Positions 1-5,566 of a stretch of 5,687 nucleotides of DNA are shown here, one piece after another. Position numbers and translations under genes: made by a program. The notes beneath the pieces were generated by a model that was given only the letters and a program-made list of their open reading frames with translations, was not told the origin of the DNA and searched no databases. Each line of letters opens with the position of its first letter. The stretch's first letter is position 1. Origin of the DNA: a bacterium (Candidatus Ratteibacteria) CG_4_9_14_3_um_filter_41_21 (GTDB lineage: Bacteria; Ratteibacteria; UBA8468); contig PFWI01000009.1 of NCBI GenBank assembly GCA_002791075.1, forward strand, positions 1-5,687, read 5' to 3'.

Positions 1-244
1 CGCGGCGATGACCAATACGGAAAATAGCTACCTCTTTTCTCTGCTCATTCACTGAATAGATAATTCGCCAGTTACCCTGGCGAATACGATAGTGGTTTTG
101 ACCAGAAAGTTTCTCCGAACCAACAGGTCGGGGATTAATAGATAAACGGGCGAGTCGTTTTACAACTCTCTTCAGATCCATCCCGGGCAGGAAACGTAAT
201 TCCTTTTCTGCAGAATTCTTAATCAATACCTTATAGTTGACCAT
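1..244 (-). CDS. RelE/ParE-family toxin of a type II TA pair (3' end cut by window edge)
   Basis: The frame opens with ATG at 244-242 and stays open to the window edge, giving 81 residues. It begins MVNYKVLIKNSAEKELRFLP and then has a helical, basic stretch (KRVVKRLARL, about residues 25-34). The family core follows: KLSG (45-48), HYRIRQGNWRIIY (51-63) and IFRIGHRR (74-81). RelE/ParE toxins are about 85-95 residues long and usually end a few residues after a G-H-R-R/K motif, so probably fewer than ten residues are missing. In RelE-type members, basic residues such as R53, R55, R60 and R80 would act in ribosome-dependent mRNA cleavage. ParE-type members instead poison gyrase, and the sequence alone does not separate these activities. 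The start lies inside the last codons of the antitoxin gene (14-nt overlap) with only a weak AGG upstream, which suggests translational coupling to the antitoxin. The family and partner are clear; the molecular target is inferred. Confidence 0.88.
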   Translation of the reverse strand, partial: MVNYKVLIKNSAEKELRFLPGMDLKRVVKRLARLSINPRPVGSEKLSGQNHYRIRQGNWRIIYSVNEQRKEVAIFRIGHRR

Positions 245-461
245 CCTGTTTCAATTCTGCAAGAACCTTCTCTAAAGGACGAGCAGATTCTTTCGCTCGC
301 TTTTGAAAAGCCTCTAAGTCAATTACATCCTCCCTTAAAGCCTCCAGGACTGCTCTGTTTACTAACTGGGAGATGGAAGAATCGGTGGTGGCTGCTTTTA
401 CCTTTAAAGCACGGTGGACTTTTGGATTCAGATATACCGTTGTCCGATTTAAATTAACCAT
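231..461 (-). CDS. Ribbon-helix-helix (CopG/RelB-like) antitoxin
   Basis: This 76-residue protein has the antitoxin two-part layout. Residues about 5-40 form a ribbon-helix-helix DNA-binding domain: a polar beta strand (RTTVYLNP), helix A (VHRALKVKAATTD) and helix B opening with SISQLVNRAV. Residues about 44-76 are charged and probably helical (DLEAFQKRAKESARP, then KVLAELKQDGQL), the usual toxin-wrapping tail. It should neutralise the toxin encoded immediately downstream and, as a dimer array, repress the shared promoter. The start at 461 is supported by a GGAGG (466-470) four nucleotides upstream and by the beta strand beginning only a few residues in. A strong promoter and three tandem 8-bp repeats lie directly upstream, as expected for autoregulation. 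The order antitoxin then toxin, with overlapping frames, is standard for type II systems. RHH plus RelE/ParE pairing is well known; the exact subfamily is not assigned. Confidence 0.9.
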   Translation of the reverse strand: MVNLNRTTVYLNPKVHRALKVKAATTDSSISQLVNRAVLEALREDVIDLEAFQKRAKESARPLEKVLAELKQDGQL

Positions 462-478
462 CCTGCCTCCTTTCTAAA

Positions 479-502
479 TAACATCATAGCATCATAACAT
501 CA
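479..502. promoter_or_regulatory. Three tandem 8-bp repeats, probable antitoxin operator
   Basis: On the plus strand TAACATCA (479-486), TAGCATCA (487-494) and TAACATCA (495-502) stand head to tail without spacers. The next eight bases (AAATGTCA, 503-510) are a poor fourth match. The array covers the -10 hexamer and most of the spacer of the TA promoter, so occupancy would block RNA polymerase. RHH repressors such as MetJ (8-bp boxes) and the omega repressor (7-bp heptads) are known to bind contiguous short repeats, one dimer per repeat. The matching period and the adjacent RHH gene make an autoregulatory operator the best reading. Binding is inferred. Confidence 0.72.
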
Positions 503-511
503 AAATGTCAA
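483..511 (-). promoter_or_regulatory. Sigma-70-type promoter of the toxin-antitoxin operon
   Basis: Read on the minus strand, TTGACA (511-506) is a perfect -35 hexamer. It is followed by a 17-nt spacer (505-489) and TATGAT (488-483), a one-mismatch -10. A start site about seven nucleotides beyond the -10 would fall near 475, giving a leader of about 15 nt that contains the GGAGG of the antitoxin gene. The promoter belongs to the TA pair rather than to the upstream redox operon. The hexamers and spacing are seen directly; activity is inferred. Confidence 0.8.
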
Positions 512-666
512 ATAGCATTTCAATCCCCTGATCATTGGGTCATCCTTTCTAACTGACTACCTTTGATATGGCGTTCACTGAGTATTTACTATTTCTCCAA
601 AATACTGTTTTTAGTATTAATACGAAATATAGTATAGATTTACCAAATAATTCAGAATATATCAAA
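512..666. other. AT-rich spacer between redox operon and TA promoter
   Basis: This 155-nt stretch separates the end of the diaphorase gene from the TA promoter. It contains overlapping short AT-rich palindromes: AATACT (601-606) pairs with AGTATT (613-618) around a six-base loop, and GTATTAATAC (614-623) is self-complementary. No GC-rich stem followed by a T-run, as in a canonical intrinsic terminator, is visible on the minus strand. Open frames crossing it are short and have no convincing ribosome site or recognisable protein. The upstream operon may end here by a weak or factor-dependent route, or may read through into the TA pair. Confidence 0.4.
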
Positions 667-1503
667 TCATATTGCTCTTTCCTTATCAGGGAATTGCTTG
701 ATTTGCTGATAGGTAAAGACAGGGCCATCGGTACAGACAAATTTGCCGCCGATATTACAGTGTCCGCATTTTCCCAGTCCACATTTCATATATCGCTCTA
801 AACTGATATAAATATTTCTTTCCTTAAATTGCGATTTCAACAATTTCTGCACAACAAATTTTATCATAATCGGAGGACCACATACATAAGCAATTCCCCG
901 GTTTCCATCCATATCGGTTTTATCCCAGAGGGTGGTCACCACTCCGACATTGCCCTTCCAATCCTTATCCGGTACATCTACCGTGAGCAAAAGTTCTGTA
1001 TTGGTGAGATTTTGCCATACTTTTAGTTCCTCCTTGAAACAAAGTTCATCCGGGCTCTTGGCACCATATAGGATTTTAACCTTTCCGAAATTGACTCGAT
1101 GATCAAAGGCACTATTAATGACACTTCTCAAGGGAGGCAGCCCAATACCTCCGGCAATGAAATATAAATTTTTAGTTCTCGCCTCCTCCAAGGGAAAGGA
1201 GTTTCCATAAGGACCTCTTAGATAAAGAATGGCTCCTGCATTAAGTTGATTTATTGCCCGGGTGAGTTTTCCCATTGTCCTGATGGTAAACTCCAAGTAC
1301 CCTTTTCCGGAAGGAGAAGAGGTAATTGAGATAGGTGATTCCCCTATTCCCAACAAAGAGATTTCCATAAATTGGCCTGGTTTGTAATTGAAACTTTTTG
1401 CCAATTTTTCATCAACGAAGACAACCTTAAATGTCCGGGTATCAAAACTTTCTCGCTGGATGGATTTAATCCTTGCCGGATAGGGAAGATATTCGTTTTT
1501 CAT
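667..1503 (-). CDS. FAD/NAD(P)-binding 2Fe-2S oxidoreductase subunit (hydrogenase gamma / AsrB-like)
   Basis: This 278-residue ferredoxin-NADP reductase-fold protein would pass electrons between NAD(P)H and iron-sulfur partners in a cytoplasmic complex. Residues about 5-105 form the FAD-binding barrel, with PISITSSP (57-64) and GPYGNSFP (97-104) at the flavin. Residues about 110-235 form the nucleotide domain, with FIAGGIGLPPLRS (115-127) and CGPPIM (208-213). The C-terminal motif holds C241, C246, C249 and C257, the four-cysteine 2Fe-2S signature of dihydroorotate dehydrogenase electron-transfer (PyrK-like) subunits, shared by sulfhydrogenase gamma and anaerobic sulfite reductase B subunits. 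The length is normal for the family. The start at 1503 is backed by GAGGT (1512-1516) at a suitable distance and by the domain beginning at once. It overlaps the upstream iron-sulfur gene by 38 nt, implying tight coupling. With no sulfite reductase or NiFe hydrogenase catalytic gene beside it, its partner here is most likely FdhA. It is unrelated to the FeFe-hydrogenase maturase also called HydG. Confidence 0.88.
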   Translation of the reverse strand: MKNEYLPYPARIKSIQRESFDTRTFKVVFVDEKLAKSFNYKPGQFMEISLLGIGESPISITSSPSGKGYLEFTIRTMGKLTRAINQLNAGAILYLRGPYGNSFPLEEARTKNLYFIAGGIGLPPLRSVINSAFDHRVNFGKVKILYGAKSPDELCFKEELKVWQNLTNTELLLTVDVPDKDWKGNVGVVTTLWDKTDMDGNRGIAYVCGPPIMIKFVVQKLLKSQFKERNIYISLERYMKCGLGKCGHCNIGGKFVCTDGPVFTYQQIKQFPDKERAI

Positions 1504-2563
1504 TTTTTGCTACCTCTTCAATAACCTGAGAGATGCCAATGTTGACCGGACAGGTTGCCAGGCACCTTCCGCAACCAACACAGCCACTCATCCCGGTAGT
1601 TAGATAGTCGTATTTTAGTTTATGTTCATATCGCCGGGAGGTTCTCTGCCACTTTTCTGGCCGGGGATTATGCCCACTGGCCTCACGCGTATATCCTTCG
1701 AATACACAGGCATCCCAGTTGCGGGACCTTTCTCCTCTCTTTCCTTTTTTGCCATCAAATACATTAAAACAGGTGCAGGTCGGACAAACATAGAGGCACC
1801 CCCCGCAGTAGATACACCTTTCGGCTATTTTCTCATAAACTTTTCGGGAAACCTTATCTTCACAAAAATTCTTTACCGCCTTCTCAAAATCTACTTTAAG
1901 AGTAATGGCTTCCTCGGCTCTTTTCTTCGCATCCTTTGAGAGCTCTACCTCTTTTTTAGAGGCGACCTCAAAAAAACTTTTATAACTCTCTATAAATTCC
2001 TTTCCTTTCTCTGAGCCTATCTCAACTAAGTAGCTATCCCCAATGTCAACTAACTGCAGGTCAAATCCTTCTTTTCTCACTTCGCCGAGGCTGCGAGGGA
2101 CAGGTAAAAATGGTCCTGTTTTTGTTGAGGTGCAGAAGCAATCCCGGGGGGGAGTTTTACAACCAACAAGAACCAACAATTTATCCATCGTTCTATTCAG
2201 ATAATAGATGTCCTCAAAGTTTCTTCTAAAAAAATCATCTACAAATAAGATTGCCTTGACATCGCAGGCTCTCAGTCCAAATAGGAGTTTTTTGGTAGGA
2301 GGCGGCACTTTTTCCTTAATTTTTCCTTCTTCAAATTCAAAAAGCAATTCCAGTTGAGGAAATGCTATTGTCTTGGGTGGAATCAAAGGTGAGCCATATT
2401 CTAAACTCAATTTATTCAGAAAATCTTCTTTTCCTGCACCAGGAAGTTTTACAAATTGAAGATCTTCTCCAAGATCCTTCCAAGGGACAAAAGTATCCCA
2501 TTCTTCGGAGGCAGAAATAAGTAAATTCTTTATCTTATCCTTTTTTAGGAGAAAGTCTTTCAT
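1466..2563 (-). CDS. 4Fe-4S dicluster electron-transfer subunit (hydrogenase beta / AsrA-like)
   Basis: This 365-residue soluble iron-sulfur protein resembles sulfhydrogenase beta (HydB) and anaerobic sulfite reductase A subunits. The N-terminal two-thirds carries the family marks GLRACDVKAI (96-105) and CKTPPRDCFC (135-144), the latter followed by a T-x-T-G-P turn. Two ferredoxin-type clusters follow. The first has C250, C253, C256 and C260 within CIYCGGCLYVCPTC, plus nearby C263 and C265. The second has C328, C331, C334 and C338 within CVGCGRCLATCPVNI. The role is an electron wire between the flavin/2Fe-2S subunit encoded downstream and the catalytic subunit encoded upstream. The start at 2563 shares an ATGA with the stop of fdhA (4-nt overlap); the ribosome site is only a weak purine run. 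No membrane segment or signal peptide is seen. The family is confident; its partnership with FdhA is inferred from gene order. Confidence 0.87.
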   Translation of the reverse strand: MKDFLLKKDKIKNLLISASEEWDTFVPWKDLGEDLQFVKLPGAGKEDFLNKLSLEYGSPLIPPKTIAFPQLELLFEFEEGKIKEKVPPPTKKLLFGLRACDVKAILFVDDFFRRNFEDIYYLNRTMDKLLVLVGCKTPPRDCFCTSTKTGPFLPVPRSLGEVRKEGFDLQLVDIGDSYLVEIGSEKGKEFIESYKSFFEVASKKEVELSKDAKKRAEEAITLKVDFEKAVKNFCEDKVSRKVYEKIAERCIYCGGCLYVCPTCTCFNVFDGKKGKRGERSRNWDACVFEGYTREASGHNPRPEKWQRTSRRYEHKLKYDYLTTGMSGCVGCGRCLATCPVNIGISQVIEEVAKNEKRISSLSGKD

Positions 2564-4671
2564 ATCTTCTCTATTTTCACGGCACAGATCTTGTATTCGG
2601 GAATCTTGGCAACCGGGTCTATTGCCGGGTTGGTAAGGACATTGGCGGCGGCCTCCCGGAAATGAAAGGGAATGAAGAGGGAACCTTCTTTTACCTTTTT
2701 CGTGAGTTTCACCGCAATCTCAATCCTGCCACGTCGGGAGGAAACCCTTATTTTCTCTCCTTCTTTGATTTTGAGTTTTTCGGCATCTGCGGGATGCATC
2801 TCCACATAGGCGGAAGGTACCTCCCGGGCAAGCAGAGAAGTTCTTCGGCTCATCGTACCGGTATGCCAGTGCCAGTAGACCCTTCCCGTAGAAAGAGCAA
2901 AATTATATTCTCTATCTGGAGATTCATCCGGCGCTACATAATGAGAAGGGATAAAGGAGCCCTTTCCTTTAGTAAATTCATTCTTATGCAGATAAGGAGT
3001 TCCGGGATGCTCTTTGGTTGGACAGGGCCATTGCAGACCAAATGGCTCAAGCCGCTCATAACTTATTCCTCCATAGATCGGGGTAAGAGCTGCGATTTCA
3101 TCCATAATCTGAGAAGGGTGCCGGTAATCCATTTCTCGATAGCCACATCGTTTGCCGATCTCAGCTAAAATCTGCCAATCCGGTTTGCTCTTTCCTTTTG
3201 GCTCGATTGCTTTGCGTATTCTCTCAATCCGGCGCTCGGTATTGGTGAAGGTTCCATCCTTCTCAGCGAAGCTTGCCGCCGGTAGTACCACATCGGCATA
3301 TTCTGCCGTCTCACTCATAAATATATCCTGGATGACCAAAAATTTTACTTTTTCAAGCGCTTTTCGTACCTGGTTTGAATCGGGGTCACTAAGTAGCGGA
3401 TTCTCACCCATAATGTAAAGGCCTTTTATCTTACCCTCTTTTACTTTTTTAAAGATTTCGGTGACGGTAAGGCCAGGGTCTGCCGGCAGGTTTTCTACCT
3501 TCCAGGCTCTTTCAAATTTATCCCTTACTGCTTTATCGGTTATTTTTTGATAACCGGAAAATAGATCGGGAAGCGCACCTACATCGCAGGCTCCCTGAAC
3601 ATTATTTTGACCTCTTAAGGGATTAACGCCGGTGGATGGAAGTCCCACATGGCCGGTAAGCATCGCTAAATTAGCCAGCGATTTAACATTATCTGTACCG
3701 GTGGTATGCTGAGTAATGCCCATAGAATAGACAATCATCGCTTTTTTGGTTTGAGCATAGAGCCGAGCCGCTTGAATAAGCAGATTGGCTGGTATCTTCG
3801 TTATCTTCTCTACTTTTTCAGGCGGATAGTCTTTAACTAATTCCTTTAACCCGGCAAAATTTTCTGTTCTCTCCTCAACATATTTTTGATGATGCAATTT
3901 TTCTTTGATAATTACATTCATCATTCCATTTATCCAGGCGACATCAGTTCCATTATTCTGTTGCATAAAAATGGTGGCATATTTAGTTAGTTCAATCCGC
4001 CGGGGGTCGACAACGATCAGTTTGGCACCTTTGTCAAGAACAGCATTTATGATTCTGGAGCCAATTAAAGGATGCTGCTCGGTCGTATCTGAACCGGTTA
4101 CCAAAAATAGGTCCGCCTTCTCAAATTCATTTATGGAATTTGTCATCGCCCCGGAACCAAAGGTAGCTGCCAAGCCTACAACGGTAGAGGCATGGCAAAG
4201 CCGGGCGCAATGGTCGATATTGTTGGTCTTAAAAACAGCACGGGCCAATTTCATCATTAAGAAATTTTCTTCATTGGTAGCTTTGGCGGAACTCAAAAAG
4301 GCAAGGGAATCGGGACCGTATTGCTCCTTAAATTGTAAAAGTTTTTTGGAGACTAAACTCAGGGCTTCATTCCAGCCGCTCTCCTCAAAATTACCACCCC
4401 TTGAACTTACACCCCCACCTACTTCCTCCCCCCTCAAGGGGGAGGAGTGAGGAGAGGGGGAGAGGGAATTCCGATACAATTTAATTAAAGGTACAGTGAG
4501 TCTATCGGGACTATTGATAAATTCGTAGGCATTCCACCCTTTTATACAAAGACCTCCCTTTGATACCGGATGATTTTGGCTGGGGTAGGAACCGACAATT
4601 TTTCCATTCTCGGCCTCAAGCCACAGCCCGCATCCACATCCGCAATAGATACAGGTGGTTAAGACTCTCAT
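2560..4671 (-). CDS. fdhA: Formate dehydrogenase catalytic subunit, cysteine type, with repeat-encoded insert
   Basis: A molybdenum/tungsten bis-pterin oxidoreductase of 703 residues from the preferred start, close to the usual length of soluble FdhA. It interconverts formate and CO2. The N-terminus carries one 4Fe-4S site (C-x2-C-x3-C in CIYCGCGCG, then GLCIKG about 30 residues later). The active-site segment DHCARLCHASTVVGL matches Sec-His of E. coli FdhF, with Cys159-His160 in place of Sec-His. The stretch PLRGQNNVQGACDVG is a strong formate dehydrogenase signature containing the substrate-site arginine. The C-terminal pterin-binding domain includes STGRVYWHWHTGTMSRR and ends with an EYKICAVKI-type tail. 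An ATG at 4731 in the same frame would add 20 residues and overlap metF by 44 nt. I prefer 4671 because relatives start just before the first cysteines, though neither start has a good ribosome site. Residues about 69-91 are an insert encoded by a palindromic repeat. No signal peptide or large ferredoxin extension is present, so electrons should pass to the HydB-like subunit. Related oxidoreductase activities are possible but less likely. Confidence 0.9.
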   Translation of the reverse strand: MRVLTTCIYCGCGCGLWLEAENGKIVGSYPSQNHPVSKGGLCIKGWNAYEFINSPDRLTVPLIKLYRNSLSPSPHSSPLRGEEVGGGVSSRGGNFEESGWNEALSLVSKKLLQFKEQYGPDSLAFLSSAKATNEENFLMMKLARAVFKTNNIDHCARLCHASTVVGLAATFGSGAMTNSINEFEKADLFLVTGSDTTEQHPLIGSRIINAVLDKGAKLIVVDPRRIELTKYATIFMQQNNGTDVAWINGMMNVIIKEKLHHQKYVEERTENFAGLKELVKDYPPEKVEKITKIPANLLIQAARLYAQTKKAMIVYSMGITQHTTGTDNVKSLANLAMLTGHVGLPSTGVNPLRGQNNVQGACDVGALPDLFSGYQKITDKAVRDKFERAWKVENLPADPGLTVTEIFKKVKEGKIKGLYIMGENPLLSDPDSNQVRKALEKVKFLVIQDIFMSETAEYADVVLPAASFAEKDGTFTNTERRIERIRKAIEPKGKSKPDWQILAEIGKRCGYREMDYRHPSQIMDEIAALTPIYGGISYERLEPFGLQWPCPTKEHPGTPYLHKNEFTKGKGSFIPSHYVAPDESPDREYNFALSTGRVYWHWHTGTMSRRTSLLAREVPSAYVEMHPADAEKLKIKEGEKIRVSSRRGRIEIAVKLTKKVKEGSLFIPFHFREAAANVLTNPAIDPVAKIPEYKICAVKIEKI
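4410..4462. repeat. Palindromic GC-rich repeat embedded in frame in fdhA
   Basis: The core is CCTCCCCC (4425-4432), loop CTCAA (4433-4437) and GGGGGAGG (4438-4445), a perfect 8-bp stem. It continues as an imperfect outer stem between CACCCCCACC (4410-4419) and GGAGAGGGGGAG (4451-4462). Its base composition contrasts sharply with the AT-rich flanks. It encodes a Ser/Pro/Gly/Glu-rich segment of FdhA around SPLRGEEVGGG. In formate dehydrogenases the spacing from the P-L-I motif to the conserved W-x-E-A-L is usually about 10-14 residues; here it is 36, so roughly 22-26 residues are extra. The frame is kept. It resembles the dispersed short palindromic (REP/MITE-like or RPE-like) repeats found in many bacterial genomes. 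Only one copy is in this window, so repetitiveness is inferred. Confidence 0.7.
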
Positions 4672-4687
4672 TTTTGTAAGGCGGGGT

Positions 4688-5566
4688 TTAGCTAAGTTCG
4701 GCCTGATTGATGATTTCGGGGACAAGAGCATCCCAGCCTAAGGGCATAATGTGGGCTCCCTGACAGATAGGCTTAATTTCGCGAATAATCCGGGCAGCAA
4801 TTTCCACCGCTTTCTTCCTGCGGTCTTCTTTTTTGGTCTCAGCCATCTCTTTGACAATTTCCTCAGGAACGAAAACCCCGGCAACATTTTCATTCATAAA
4901 TTTGGCCATCCCCGCAGATTTAAGGACAACGATCCCGGCCATCACCGGTACATGAAATTTTTCCACATCATTCATAAAGGATTCAAACTTTTTTGGTTCA
5001 AAAACGCTCTGCGTCTGGAAAAACTTTGCTCCCGCATCTATCTTTTTTTTCATCTTAATAATCTGGGGCTCAAGCGGGTCGCAACCAGGCGTCACCACCG
5101 CTCCGGCAAAGAAATTCGGAGTACCATCAAGTTCATGCCCGGCGATATCATGTCCTTGGTTCAGAGTCGCCACGGTCTTTAGTAATTGAACGGAATCAAG
5201 GTCAAAGACCGGTTTGGTTTCCGGATGATCGCCCAGAGATGTATAATCTCCGGTCAGACAAAGAACGTTTTTGATTCCCAATACCCAGGCACTCAAAAGG
5301 TCCGATTGGAGTGCAAGCCTGTTTCTATCCCGGCACACCATCTGAAAAACCGGCTCCAAACCCTTCTCGGCTAACAAATGACAAATCGCCAGAGAGCCAA
5401 TTCTCATCACTGCACTTTGAATGTCGGTGACATTTATCGCAGAAACCTTATCCCTCAACAATTCAGCATCTTCCAGGCATTTTTCGATGTTGGTTCCCTT
5501 GGGCGGACCAATTTCGCTGGTGACCACAAACTTCTTACCTTCAAGAGCTTCTGAAAGTTTACTCAT
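4688..5566 (-). CDS. metF: Methylenetetrahydrofolate reductase (MetF)
   Basis: This 292-residue TIM-barrel flavoprotein interconverts 5,10-methylene-THF and 5-methyl-THF, the last reductive step of the methyl branch of the Wood-Ljungdahl pathway and the supply of methyl groups for methionine. Seen in the sequence: VVTSEIGPPKG (14-24) with E18 at the position of the catalytic glutamate; NVTD (45-48); LTGDYTSLGDHP (104-115) with D107 at the conserved flavin/folate aspartate; and FFQTQSVFE (182-190) with the folate-site glutamine. The C-terminus, GAHIMPLGWDALVPEI, matches the family ending. The length is normal and it is complete. The start at 5566 follows GGAGG (5576-5580) by nine nucleotides and overlaps the preceding frame by 8 nt. 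A MetV-like neighbour suggests the anaerobic MetVF type, which takes electrons from iron-sulfur partners rather than directly from NAD(P)H. The electron donor is not settled by the sequence. Confidence 0.94.
   Translation of the reverse strand: MSKLSEALEGKKFVVTSEIGPPKGTNIEKCLEDAELLRDKVSAINVTDIQSAVMRIGSLAICHLLAEKGLEPVFQMVCRDRNRLALQSDLLSAWVLGIKNVLCLTGDYTSLGDHPETKPVFDLDSVQLLKTVATLNQGHDIAGHELDGTPNFFAGAVVTPGCDPLEPQIIKMKKKIDAGAKFFQTQSVFEPKKFESFMNDVEKFHVPVMAGIVVLKSAGMAKFMNENVAGVFVPEEIVKEMAETKKEDRRKKAVEIAARIIREIKPICQGAHIMPLGWDALVPEIINQAELS

Noticed and set aside
479..510. Tandem short repeats as a miniature CRISPR or microsatellite
   Set aside because: The units are only 8 bp, contiguous and without spacers. 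They coincide with a promoter in front of an RHH gene, so an operator explains them better.
549..801. Short opposing frames (about 77 codons each) over the spacer and the 3' end of the diaphorase gene
   Set aside because: They overlap the well-supported gene on the minus strand, have no recognisable motif or good ribosome site, and look like chance frames in AT-rich DNA.
667..2563. Genuine anaerobic sulfite reductase (asrAB) or sulfhydrogenase operon
   Set aside because: No siroheme sulfite reductase subunit (AsrC) or NiFe hydrogenase small or large subunit lies beside the pair; both neighbours are accounted for as fdhA and a TA system.
4425..4445. Hairpin as a transcription terminator inside fdhA
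   Set aside because: It has no T-run after the stem on the minus strand, lies inside an open frame, and termination there would cut off the rest of the operon.
3905..4450. Plus-strand frame of 181 codons within fdhA
   Set aside because: It is fully antisense to conserved FdhA sequence, including the active site, has no family features and no promoter; it is a shadow frame.
2560..4671. Periplasmic nitrate reductase or another DMSO-reductase family enzyme
   Set aside because: The Cys-His active site, the GQNNVQGACD signature, the lack of a twin-arginine signal and the methyl-branch neighbours favour formate dehydrogenase.
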